Notes under the pieces: model-generated
Seen by the model: the letters and a program-made list of their open reading frames with translations, nothing else
Databases searched by the model: none
What the model was told of the DNA's origin: nothing
NCBI RefSeq assembly: GCF_038051995.1
Contig: NZ_CP150290.1
Location: forward strand, 6,796,501-6,860,500
Reading direction: 5' to 3'
Origin: Paenibacillus sp. FSL H8-0537
GTDB lineage: Bacteria > Bacillota > Bacilli > Paenibacillales > Paenibacillaceae
Length of the DNA stretch: 64,000 bases
Shown here: positions 46,986 to 56,900 of the stretch, piece by piece
Layout of the letters: every line of letters starts with the position of its first letter
Position numbering within the stretch: position 1 is the stretch's first letter
Program-made: the position numbers and the translations under genes

Positions 46986-47019
46986 TAAAAAAAGAGCCAG
47001 TCCGCGAACGGGCTGGCTT
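46986..47019 (-). terminator. Terminator of giant paralogue B
   Basis: AGCCAGCCCG, TTCG, CGGACTGGCT on the minus strand, followed by TTTTTTT. Confidence 0.9.
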
Positions 47020-47031
47020 GTGTCTTACCCC

Positions 47032-50000
47032 TTATAGCTCAATTACAATACATTCGTCAGCTTGCTCGTGAACATTGGTCACTGCAAAGAGATCATGATC
47101 AGGAACCGTTTGTATTGGCTTAGCTGGAAGCTCAAATGCGCGCAAACGGTTATTCGGCGCTTTATCTGAATAAGCTTCTGATTTACCCTTCAGCGTCATC
47201 TCGATTTTTTTGACGTTGTCCAGATTGACCCCTTCATTCATCGGCATATTAGCCAAATCGATCGTAGGCACCTTAATGGACCACACCGATAGCAGCCCCG
47301 GCAAAATTCGGTTTTTATCGTCCCCGACTACACCTCCAGCTTTAGGTTTATATTTTTCCACCATACCGCCTGCGCCGCGCCCCTTCTGAAAGGAAACCTC
47401 GTATTCGTAGAAACCGAGGGTACTATTATGAATAAAATCATGACGCTTAGCGTACCGATCCAAGAATGCAGTCGAGCCGGAGTGTGTGTATTGGACATGC
47501 ACATCGCCTTGGGATAGGCGTGCTCCTGGCAGCTCAATTGAGCAATCGCTCACTACCAAATGCGCTTTTCCAGCTATTTTTTCCCGAATGATCTGGTTAT
47601 TAAGCGAGATGGAGAAGACCGCCGCTTTCCCCTCGCGCAAAGCTTGAAATTGCTCAGGGAAGTTATCCTCGTTAAAAATGAATTTGATATCGGTAAAGGG
47701 CTGCGTTGGGCCTTCCGAGGCATTGAGTGCTTTTGTTAATTGGCTAGTAATCTCGGCATGGGCCATGCTTAGCTCCGCAACATGACTACCCTTGATCTCA
47801 GGAAAGCGGACATTGCTAAGCACCATATACCTGTAAGCTTGATACTCCTGATAGAGGAAATCAATTAAGGCAAGCTTAGCCTGACTGTACAAGTCATAAA
47901 TAAACGAATGGAACAGCTGCAGGCTCTCGTCGTCATTGTCCCCTAGCCTCTGGCGTAAGCGCTCGTCTTCGGCATGAATTCTAATTAGCTCCGTTGCAAG
48001 CCTCTGATCCTCCAAATAAAGCCCATTGTACGCAAGCACCTTGCTTTGATAATCCTCTACTACATTCAGAAATTCATTAAAATCCTTACGATACTGTCCG
48101 GCAGCATTCGGAACCTTGCTGTATACCGGCGCAAGCATTTCCTCGAATTCCTCACGGGACATTGCTATTAAGGTTGAGTTGTATCCAAACGCCTTCTTCG
48201 CGCCATCTATTTGATTGGACAGATCTATAAGGCCTCCGCCCTGCTTATATAACGCATACCCGGCAGCCGCCGTCTTTTTAACATTGCCAAGCGCTTTCGA
48301 AAGCTCCTTCTCTTGCTCTTTTTTCTCTTTCTTGATTGCCCTAGCCCTATCACTCTTATCGCCTTCATTAATGACAGTAGCCTTGCCTTCATTCCCCAAA
48401 TTGCTAATAGCAGAGGCAATTGCTCCGCCAGACTTTAGAGCGACTACTACAGGAGCAGCACCCGTCGCCAGCGCGACTCCCGTTATGATTAATTCCACTG
48501 TGAGCTTTAACGAATCCAATCGCAGTTCTCTGCGCAAAGCCTCAACAAAATCGGTCGCGGTCTTCTGGAGAGCTTCGCCTTTGCTTTTTACATCAGCCAG
48601 CTTTGTATCTATATCCCGCTTGAGCTTCTCTCGCTCATTAACGAGTTCCTCTCTGCGGTTCTCTATCTCCTTATATTTTTTAATGGAGGTATCCAGCGCT
48701 TTTTTTATAATAGCAACCCGACTGTCCTGACTAGACTGGAACCGCAAATAATCCTTGTATAAATCCTCCGACTGCTGAGCCGCAGTAATGAGATTATTAC
48801 CCAGCAACAAATAGCGGTCAAGCGGCATCAGGGGAACCCAGTTCCATGGGTGCCCAAAATAATCGAGACCTTGACTGAGCTGGGCCACTAAAAGGGAGGT
48901 CTTGTTGCGCAATACAAGCCACTGGAGTGAGGTGGACTGCATTTGTTTACCAAAATGAATGAATGACTTGCTCTCCTCATCATGCTCTGTTTTCAATTCC
49001 TCTTGCTCCATAACATATTGAAGCTTATCAAACCATGCGGCATCCGGAAGCGTTTTTAGCAACCAGTCGAGCAGCGTGGCTGACTCTTCAATTTTATCTT
49101 CATTCCCCGCTAAATACGCTATGCCAGCCGTATGCAGGGTAAGTGTTTTTTGTTCCAATGTCCCGAATAAACGCTGATCCATTAAACGTATGGGTTGCAG
49201 CTCAGGCTCAAGATGATCCACATGTGGACTACTCTCTAGCAGCTGCGCGGCTTCAACAGCTCCATAGAAATGCTTGTATTGAATAGCGGCAGGCTGTCCA
49301 TCATTTTTGATGCCGCAAAGTCCTGGTTGTCCATCTGAAGCGGGAACAGCAGGCTGTCCATCCTTTCCTACTTTTCCTTCCTTTCCGCTTGATTCGCGTT
49401 CATTACCTAGAATATATTTTGAAAAAGCTGGTAGAGGCAAAGAATTCCAAAAATCCTTATTCTCCTCCATTGCAGGAGGCAAACGCAATTTACGGCCGCC
49501 TATACCACCCTTGCCCCCTACGTTTCCCTTTCCCGGAGTTGCTAGCTCGCCAGCCAATCCGCCCTTGCTCTCCATTGTAATGAAATGCTCTTTGGATGGA
49601 ATGACATAGCCTACAAAAATAGTTCCTCCATGGCCTCCATTACCTGATTTGCCTGCATCTCCACCATTACCACCATGGCCACCATTACCTCCTACGGCGG
49701 CATCTTCAGCAGAAAAACCTGCCTTGCCATCCGCTCCCTCTGAGCCTTCTGCTCCTTCGCCCCCGCCTCCGCCATCCTGTCCACGACCGCCGTTGCCACC
49801 GTTGGCAATGAGTTTTAGCTGGCCGCCCAAATTGAACTTCTCTGCTGCTAATGAAATAGAGCCAGCAGACGGGCCCTGCCCGCCGTTTCGTCCATTGGAG
49901 CCACTATTGCCATGTTCACCTAGACCTTGAGATTTCTCAACTAAAATTGCTCCTGGCTTAAAATCATCTACCCGTATCGTCTTATCGGCCGATGTATCAA

Positions 50001-50289
50001 TAATGACTTCCCCATCCGATGAAATCATACGAGCATTAATTATAATATTTCTTCCCTTCACCTCAAGCTTGCCCGCTAAGTGAATAGTATCCGCATGAAT
50101 GAAGTAGTGGACAGACGAATCATATAAATATTGCGAGGTTAAAGTAAAATCATTAGCTGTTAAGTAAACCGTCTCTCCTTTCTGTACGCGCTGGACGTCC
50201 GAATACTGCATTTGGTTTGCTGTCCAATTACGTTCGACATGCTCTTGAACAGGCTTGTCTCCACTTATGTTATTTGTTTCAGTTGCCAA
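47032..50289 (-). CDS. Giant glycine-rich/helical/beta protein, paralogue B (toxin-like architecture)
   Basis: A 1085-residue protein that aligns end to end by eye with paralogue A (for example SQGLDYFGHPWNWVPLMP and PGLLSVWSIKVPT in both). Order: beta N-terminus (about 40-115), Gly-rich region (about 125-335; GGNGGRGQDGGGGGEG, GNGGHGGNGGDAG), helical middle (about 370-860), coiled coils either side of the hydrophobic ITGVALATGAAPVVVALKSG hairpin (about 595-625), and a C-terminal beta domain (about 880-1085). No signal peptide is seen. The Gly-rich part is the most divergent and a little longer than in A. TTG start with AAGGAGG 8 bases before. Pore-forming or Tc-like function is only suggested by layout. 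Confidence 0.8.
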   Translation of the reverse strand: MATETNNISGDKPVQEHVERNWTANQMQYSDVQRVQKGETVYLTANDFTLTSQYLYDSSVHYFIHADTIHLAGKLEVKGRNIIINARMISSDGEVIIDTSADKTIRVDDFKPGAILVEKSQGLGEHGNSGSNGRNGGQGPSAGSISLAAEKFNLGGQLKLIANGGNGGRGQDGGGGGEGAEGSEGADGKAGFSAEDAAVGGNGGHGGNGGDAGKSGNGGHGGTIFVGYVIPSKEHFITMESKGGLAGELATPGKGNVGGKGGIGGRKLRLPPAMEENKDFWNSLPLPAFSKYILGNERESSGKEGKVGKDGQPAVPASDGQPGLCGIKNDGQPAAIQYKHFYGAVEAAQLLESSPHVDHLEPELQPIRLMDQRLFGTLEQKTLTLHTAGIAYLAGNEDKIEESATLLDWLLKTLPDAAWFDKLQYVMEQEELKTEHDEESKSFIHFGKQMQSTSLQWLVLRNKTSLLVAQLSQGLDYFGHPWNWVPLMPLDRYLLLGNNLITAAQQSEDLYKDYLRFQSSQDSRVAIIKKALDTSIKKYKEIENRREELVNEREKLKRDIDTKLADVKSKGEALQKTATDFVEALRRELRLDSLKLTVELIITGVALATGAAPVVVALKSGGAIASAISNLGNEGKATVINEGDKSDRARAIKKEKKEQEKELSKALGNVKKTAAAGYALYKQGGGLIDLSNQIDGAKKAFGYNSTLIAMSREEFEEMLAPVYSKVPNAAGQYRKDFNEFLNVVEDYQSKVLAYNGLYLEDQRLATELIRIHAEDERLRQRLGDNDDESLQLFHSFIYDLYSQAKLALIDFLYQEYQAYRYMVLSNVRFPEIKGSHVAELSMAHAEITSQLTKALNASEGPTQPFTDIKFIFNEDNFPEQFQALREGKAAVFSISLNNQIIREKIAGKAHLVVSDCSIELPGARLSQGDVHVQYTHSGSTAFLDRYAKRHDFIHNSTLGFYEYEVSFQKGRGAGGMVEKYKPKAGGVVGDDKNRILPGLLSVWSIKVPTIDLANMPMNEGVNLDNVKKIEMTLKGKSEAYSDKAPNNRLRAFELPAKPIQTVPDHDLFAVTNVHEQADECIVIEL

Positions 50290-50361
50290 TCCCTTCGCCT
50301 CCTTGAATTTTTTTTAAGTTACAGAAAGCTATGCTAATACAATTAACAAATCATTTTCCCA

Positions 50362-50430
50362 GCTTTAAAAGCCTATAAGCTTCCAGCTAAACTAATATTA
50401 ACAAACCGCTCTGAACGGATTTTGAACCCT
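50362..50430 (-). promoter_or_regulatory. Conserved upstream block, copy B
   Basis: On the minus strand GGGTTCAAAATCCGTTCAGA continues to GCGGTTTGTTAATATTAG and GGAAGCTTATAGGC. It matches copy A at nearly every position over about 65 bases; the dyad here is CCGTTCAGAGCGG, a better palindrome. Confidence 0.6.
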
Positions 50431-50482
50431 ATTATCCAAATTTCCGTTGATTAATGACCTTTAGGTATTGCCATTCCAATAG

Positions 50483-50512
50483 AAAAGGCAGCCCCTATAT
50501 GAGGGACTGCCT
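50483..50512 (-). terminator. Terminator of the SLH gene at 50604
   Basis: GGCAGTCCCT, CATAT, AGGGGCTGCC on the minus strand, followed by TTTTCTATT. Confidence 0.85.
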
Positions 50513-50520
50513 TATTTGTT

Positions 50521-50580
50521 TGTGTGCTTGCTTGCTTGTTTGCTTGCTTGCTTGCTTGTTTGCTTGCTTGCTTGCTTGTT
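50521..50580. repeat. GCTT microsatellite in a 20-base higher-order repeat
   Basis: Three 20-base units TGCTTGCTTGCTTGCTTGTT (the first with two changes), about 15 tetranucleotide copies, lie between the SLH stop codon and its terminator. Slippage would change the 3' untranslated region only. Confidence 0.85.
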
Positions 50581-50603
50581 AACATGTTATGGCTTCAATC
50601 ACG

Positions 50604-52226
50604 TTATTTGCTTTGCAACGCCAAAATATTCAGCAAAACCGTTACTGCTTCCGCTCTTGTTGTATTGGCTTGAGGCGCGAATTGGTTATCGCCTTTCCCC
50701 TGTACAATGCCGGCTTGCTTCGCATAAGCCACACCGCTTTTTGCCCATGCTGGAATGTCTTGATCATCTGCAAAGCTAGTTGCCGCATTAACATCAGCAG
50801 GAATGCCTGCTGCATTTGCCAGCATCGCTACCATTTCCGCACGCGTAATTTGAGCATTCGGATGGAATCCGCCATCGGCATAGCCTTTCGTAATGCCAGC
50901 CTGCACCGCTTGCGCGACTGCTTTTTGCGCCCATGCGCCAATGGTCGCTGTGTCCGTGAAGGTCAGCGGCGCGCCTTCCGCTTCCGGCTTCAGCGTGTTC
51001 ATCAGCATGACTGCAAATTCTGCACGCGTTACCGTTGCATTCGGCTTAAAGCTGCCGTCCGGATAGCCGCTGACGATGCCTGCGCCTATCGCTTTCTTAA
51101 TGTTTGCTTCCGCCCAGTGGCCAGCAATATCATTGAATTCCTGAGCTGGATTCACAGGATCGACGATAGGCTGAGCTACAGCCATAACCGCATACTTCGT
51201 GAAATGATCCACCTTTGCTGTAATCTGGTTGCCGCTAACTGTTCCGCCAACCTCTACCCATGTTTTCTTCCCTTCGTCAAAATAGAATACGGAAGCCTTC
51301 TGACCGCTCTTCAGACTGGCTTTGTTGAAAGTAAACGTCAATGTAACCGGATTGCTGAAGTTCTCCGTGAAGTTTTTCAGAATTTCAAAGACCGAGCTAG
51401 CCAATACCTCTTGGTTTGTCAGCAGGCCTTGTACATTTTGCAGCTTTTCAATCGTAATTTTCAGTTCCTTCGCTGACGCATTTGCTGGAATCGAGACGAT
51501 TACTTCGCTATTCAAGCTAACCTCGCCCGTTCTGCCTACTGGAAGCGTCAAATTGCCGTTTGTAGAAATGACCTTGTCCGTGCCAGGTACAGCCGTCGAG
51601 CCGCCGCCACCAACAGCGCCACCGCCGCCCGTGTTCGGGGATTCGGCAATCGTGTAGCTTGCACTCATTACTTCGCTATTTATTTTGCCCGCAGCAATCG
51701 CAATCGCTTTAATCGTCAGTGCGCTACTAACGACAATGGGCCCGCTGTACAACGTACTGCTTGTCGTTGGTTGACTGCCATTCGTCGTGTAATAAATAGC
51801 CGCGTCTGCTGTTGAGCTGCTCAGCGTCACGCCTGTTCCCGCTGCAACCGCTCCACTTGCTGGGTTTGCCACAGGGCTAGCCGTCGTTTGGCTTTCTGTT
51901 ACCACCACATTAGTCGATGAAATCTGGTCGGCTTGTCCAACGTTAATTTCATACGTTCCAACTACCTCATTTGTACCGAGCGTAATAGTATCGTTGTACG
52001 TGCCGTTGTTCACCTTAGCAACATTGAAGTACAGAATGCTGCGGTCCGGACGGTACACTTTAATAATAACCTCGGACAGGTCTGAGGTTCCTGTAATGTT
52101 AATTGGGCTGCCCGGATGGATGCTGCCTGCTACCGGATTTACCGAGACAGCAGCCCATAAGGAGCTGGGAAACAGCGATAGGCATAGACCTATGATTAAA
52201 GTTAAGCTCCATGTACGTATTCTCAC
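50604..52226 (-). CDS. SLH surface protein with chitobiase-type Ig domain
   Basis: A 540-residue exported protein. Signal peptide to about residue 26; an N-terminal Ig-like domain (about 27-105); a CHB_HEX_C-type domain (about 115-190; SADAAIYYTTNGSQPTTSST is divided across its strands); a Gly-rich linker (about 200-215); a ZU5-like middle (about 220-350); three C-terminal SLH domains (about 365-540). The start may be GTG at 52226, 10 bases after AGAGG; an ATG 9 bases upstream overlaps the site. It follows the 52288 gene by about 60 bases and probably shares its promoter. Confidence 0.85.
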   Translation of the reverse strand: MRIRTWSLTLIIGLCLSLFPSSLWAAVSVNPVAGSIHPGSPINITGTSDLSEVIIKVYRPDRSILYFNVAKVNNGTYNDTITLGTNEVVGTYEINVGQADQISSTNVVVTESQTTASPVANPASGAVAAGTGVTLSSSTADAAIYYTTNGSQPTTSSTLYSGPIVVSSALTIKAIAIAAGKINSEVMSASYTIAESPNTGGGGAVGGGGSTAVPGTDKVISTNGNLTLPVGRTGEVSLNSEVIVSIPANASAKELKITIEKLQNVQGLLTNQEVLASSVFEILKNFTENFSNPVTLTFTFNKASLKSGQKASVFYFDEGKKTWVEVGGTVSGNQITAKVDHFTKYAVMAVAQPIVDPVNPAQEFNDIAGHWAEANIKKAIGAGIVSGYPDGSFKPNATVTRAEFAVMLMNTLKPEAEGAPLTFTDTATIGAWAQKAVAQAVQAGITKGYADGGFHPNAQITRAEMVAMLANAAGIPADVNAATSFADDQDIPAWAKSGVAYAKQAGIVQGKGDNQFAPQANTTRAEAVTVLLNILALQSK

Positions 52227-52287
52227 TTCAGACATACCTCTTTTCTATTCAATTAAAATAACGGCTGCTCGCTCTTCCTATCCCTTA

Positions 52288-53664
52288 TTAATCCCAGTTG
52301 CGCCATTCTTGGTAACGCTGCTCAAACTCAGTTGCATCCACTTCTGTTACAAGATTATAGCCCAGGTTGCTCGGATCAGCATTGTCTCCTGTAATGAGAA
52401 ATACGCGTACCGCGTAGTTCGGGTTTGTTGCCGCATCCGCTAAATTGAAATGTGCGCGATTCGTCTGATAGCTATTCAACCTGTCAGTCGTCACCGAAAC
52501 GGTGTCCACAGGTACATCGCCATTCATAAGCTGAAAAATGACTGTCGCTTGATCATTATAACTATTGTTAGTGATGTATCTTACGAATTTGACGGATGCG
52601 GTTAGTCCGCCGCTCGCTCTGTCAATAAGAGGCTCGCTCATATAATAGGAATGTTCGGATTGATGAAGAGTAATCTCGTATCTGCCATCCATCGTATCAT
52701 AAGATTTCACAACAATTTTATTTTCGCCCTCCGATAGCACGCCTGCTTGCAGCACCATTTGGCCGTTATCTTGACCAAAAACCCCAGGCGGTGTGTAAGT
52801 ATAGCTTTCACTTGGCACAGTCACGCCATTTACCTCAATGGAATCCGGTACCCAGTCTGCGGTTGGAGGATTAACACTTATTGTTAAGGCCCTTCCAGTA
52901 AAATAGTAATCTTCATTATCACTACCTAGGTATGGCTGGCGATTTGACACAACCGAAACAGGCATGGTTATTCTTATCTTATCCCCTGTCAGATTATCTG
53001 CAATATCGAAGCTTACAGTAGCAGTGCCCTTACTACTACCTTGTAGATAAAAATAATAATAGCCTTGGTTGTTTATAGTTGCTATAGCCGGATTTGAGCT
53101 TGTGATATTGCTAACCGTTACTCCAGAGGGTGAACTGTAAATACTGGGACCATACACAATTTGATTATTACCAACTGTTGTTACAGGGAAAACATAGTTC
53201 AGATCAACCATTGGAGTCACCGTACCAATATGATTAGCTCCAACCGTTAGCGACTTATAACCTACAACTTCTCCGCTTAGAGCGTTTACTTCAACCATGG
53301 AAATGGTATCGCCAGCAGCAGCCGGTACAAACAAATTGTCACTCAGCTTATAAGTATAAACATCGGCAAGCGTGCTAAACGACGTTCCTACTTCAGGTGT
53401 CGCCTCTGCACTCGCCTTTCCATAGGTCGACCACACGACCGTACTATTACTAACGCCCGTCACTTTCACTTTACCCTGTGTAACAATTCCGTTGTTTGTC
53501 TCCAAGGTAGCTGAACTAAGAACTTGGCCCACCGGAACCGTATTTGGTGCAGCCAAAGCCGCGTTCGGCACAACAGACAGCGCTACGACCAGCGCCAACA
53601 TCATAAACAATACGGTGAAGCTAGATTTCCCTTGCGCTTTTACTTTAAACCAACCTTTTAACAT
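52288..53664 (-). CDS. Secreted protein with Ig-like domains, unknown function
   Basis: A 458-residue exported protein. Signal peptide ends in ALAAPNT (about residue 41). The rest appears to be beta-rich repeats; the TVSFDIADNLTGDKIRITMPV segment resembles an Ig-like domain, and another repeat follows near GENKIVVKSYDTMDGRYEI. No SLH domain is present; it may work with the SLH protein encoded next in the transcript. The start is the ATG at 53664, with GGGGAG 10 bases before; the longer frame from 53718 has no site. I do not recognise the family. Confidence 0.75.
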   Translation of the reverse strand: MLKGWFKVKAQGKSSFTVLFMMLALVVALSVVPNAALAAPNTVPVGQVLSSATLETNNGIVTQGKVKVTGVSNSTVVWSTYGKASAEATPEVGTSFSTLADVYTYKLSDNLFVPAAAGDTISMVEVNALSGEVVGYKSLTVGANHIGTVTPMVDLNYVFPVTTVGNNQIVYGPSIYSSPSGVTVSNITSSNPAIATINNQGYYYFYLQGSSKGTATVSFDIADNLTGDKIRITMPVSVVSNRQPYLGSDNEDYYFTGRALTISVNPPTADWVPDSIEVNGVTVPSESYTYTPPGVFGQDNGQMVLQAGVLSEGENKIVVKSYDTMDGRYEITLHQSEHSYYMSEPLIDRASGGLTASVKFVRYITNNSYNDQATVIFQLMNGDVPVDTVSVTTDRLNSYQTNRAHFNLADAATNPNYAVRVFLITGDNADPSNLGYNLVTEVDATEFEQRYQEWRNWD

Positions 53665-53742
53665 GAATCTTTCACTCCCCTGTGTTTTCTCGTTTTCGAC
53701 ATGCTGTTCAATGAGCAACCTTCCTGCTCACGATTCCAGCTT

Positions 53743-53777
53743 AGTATAATCCACCCCAATGACAGCAAAATGACAAA
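53743..53777 (-). promoter_or_regulatory. Shared surface-gene promoter, copy 3
   Basis: TTTGTCATTTT and GCTGTCATTGG in tandem, then TATACT at 53743-53748 with the same 17-base spacing as the other two copies. Confidence 0.75.
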
Positions 53778-53956
53778 CTCCGACAAAAAAACATTATCTA
53801 AGTGAAACCTCTCAAATCTCTCATACTTCCGTTATTCTCAGCTCCAGACTTTTTATGAACAAAATATGAATAAGTAGAAACTTTTACCCTTCTTGCTACG
53901 TCTTATTATCGATCCAGAAAATGATGGAAGAACGATCCAGAGGGGATATGAACGTT

Positions 53957-56900
53957 ATGAGAAAAATGGTTTCCGCTCTAGCTGCTTTTGCAACGCTGTT
54001 TTTGGTGTTACTTCAGCCTGTAGCGCAGGCAGCAACAACCGATATTAAAATTTATATCGATGGGCAAGTGCTGCAAACCGATCAACCCGCTATTATTATT
54101 TCAGGCAGCACCTTTGTGCCCTTGCGCGGGATTTTTGAAGCTTTAGATGCCAAAGTATTATGGAGTCAAAAAACCAAAACGGTAACCGCCACGAAAGGCG
54201 ATACGACCGTTGTTCTTAAACTGGGTGCAAGAACGGCTACGATTAACAATACAACCGTTACACTGGACGCCCCAGCCCGTTCCATTAAAGGAAGAACCGT
54301 CGTCCCTGTCCGCTTCGTCAGCGAGTCGCTTGGCGAAGATGTCAAATGGGATTCAAAAACAAGAAGTGTACGCATTACTACAGCTGCATCCGTAAGTGTT
54401 GGCGCAGCTACTTCGGTGAGCGTGTCCACGGTTAGCCAAAATGGCGACGGAAGAGATTTGCAAGTTAATTTCACACCTCCATCCGACATGACGAATGTGA
54501 ACAGCTACCGCATACTCGTCGTTCCGGCAGATAAAGCTGCGTCCTTTAATTTGGCTAAGGCGCAAATTGTAGGCAGTACGAATTATACGGCACTTCCTAC
54601 ATCGTCCGCGTACCAAAACAATGTACTAACGGCTCAAACGAGAGATACAGACGGGGCGCTCCTTCGCTCTAATCTGCCTTATAAAGTATTTATTTTGACC
54701 GTTGGCAATAACGATCGTTATGCGCTATCCAGCGCTTCCGCATCCATCACCCTGAGCGTCAAATCGACGGTTGATGCTGCATCGAATGTACGGATTAGCG
54801 ATGTTGGCGACTTCGGCGATGGCCGTGACCTTTCGGTCAGCTTTAACCGGGCCTCCAATGAAAGTAACATTTCCAGCTACCGCGTTATCATTGTGAAAAC
54901 CGCTAATGCGTCCAAATTTGATTTGGCAGCAGCAAATACGCTTAACAGCTCCTATTACACGACCGTTTCCAAAACCGGCAGCAGTACGATGAGTACAGGC
55001 TTCAGCTCCTCGGCAAGAGACAGTTCGGGGGAATTTATTAAAAATGGCGTTGCCTATACGGCTTATGTGCTTTCCATGAGCAGCAGCGTCGGCACGACTT
55101 CTAATACCTTGTCCTCGGCTTCTTCGTCTGTGACGCTTGCTTCTTCCTCCGGATACACGCCGGCCATTACGAGCGTAACCGATGTGAGCAACTTTGGGGA
55201 CGGGCGCGATTTGCGCGTTAACTTTAATCGGGCATCGGATGAGTCCCGGATTAGCTATTACCGGATCTTCGTAGTAAGAGAGGCCGATTATGGCAGCTTT
55301 AATTTATCAGAGGCGAATAACGTAGCGTCGGGAAGATATACCGATGTTTCTAGAAATGGAAGCAGCAGCTACAGTCAAATCCTCTCTTCCAGCGCAAGAG
55401 ACGTGAAGGGAAATTCCATTATTAATGGCGTTGCCTACCGCGTGTTCGTTATGGGTGTTACGAATAACAGCTCCACCAATTCCAGCACCTTGTCCACTGC
55501 CTCCTCCAGTATTGCTCTTTATAGTACAGGGGTTAGCAGTGTAACCAATGTTGGCGTAAACGACGTGAGCGACTATAACAATGGTCAGGATTTACGCGTT
55601 TCGTTCACGAGAGCTGGCGATGAGAGCAGCTTAAACCATTACCGTATCTTCGTCGTTAGGACGGCAAATGCAAGCAGCTTTAATCTAGCGGCAGCGAACA
55701 GTATATCGAATTCCAGCTATTATACGACCGTTTCCAAAACAGGCAGCAATATAAATCAAGTATTGCCTGCGACAGCGCGCGACGTTAATGGGGCGCTTAT
55801 CCAAAATGGCGTCAGCTATCAGGTATTCGTTTTGTCGGTTGGAAATGGCAGCTCGACCAGCAATAATGCTCTTTCCAGCAGCTCGATAGCAATTACGCTG
55901 TCAGCTAGCGCTGTAACAGCAGCAGCGAATGTTGCTGTCAGTGACGTAAACGAGCTTAACAATGGACAGGATTTGCTCGTTGCTTTCACTAAAGCAGCTG
56001 ATGAAACCAACCTGAACCACTACCGTGTGTTCGTAGTTAAGGCTGCTAATGCAGCCAGCTTCAATCTGGCGGCGGCTAACGCCGTGAGCAACGCCAATAA
56101 CTACACGACCGTAGCTAAGACAGGCGGCAATATTAGCCAAGTGCTCGCTGCAACTGCCCGAGATATTAACGGCGATCTCATTCAAAATAGTGTCAGCTAT
56201 CAAGTATTTGTATTGTCCGTTGGCGGCGGCAGCTCTGCTGGCACCAATGCGCTGTCCCTCGGTTCAGCAGCTATTACCCTGACGACTACTAAGAGCGTAT
56301 CTGCGGCAGCTAATGTCGTTGCAGTTGAATACAATAGCGGTCAAGATATCAAGGTTGATTTCGCAAAACCTGCGGATGAAACGAATATTGATCATTACCG
56401 GATTTTCATCGTCAAAAGTGCGAATGCTGGCGGTTTTGATCTGACCACGGCGAACCGGATTACTCAGCCTGATTATTTTACAGCAGTCAATAAAAGCGAT
56501 ACACCAAGCAAAGTGCTTACTCGCAACACACGCGATACAGGCGGGGAGTTCATCCAAGCTGGCGTCAGCTATCAAGTGTTTGTATTGTCCATTGGCGGCG
56601 GCAGCTCAGCAGGCACCAATGCGCTGTCTTCCGCTTCTGCGCCTATTACACTGCCTGTACCGCTGCCTCCGGCAGCAGCAGCAACAGCGGTTAATGCAAC
56701 CCTGCTCGCAAGCGGTCAGGATATTCAAGTATCCTTCACAAAACCAGCTGATGGGCGAAATATCTCACAATATCGCGTATTTATCGTTAAAGACGCTGAT
56801 GCTGGCAGCTTCAACCTCGCTGCGGCGAGTGCATCGGGCAACTATACGTTGTCGCCAGCTGAAGCTATCTTAACGCTATCCAAAAGCACACTCGATGTGA

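Noticed and set aside
50516..50779. Open frame on the plus strand with a Cys/Leu/Ala repeat start
   Set aside because: It is only the translated GCTT microsatellite running into the antisense of the SLH gene; no ribosome binding site.
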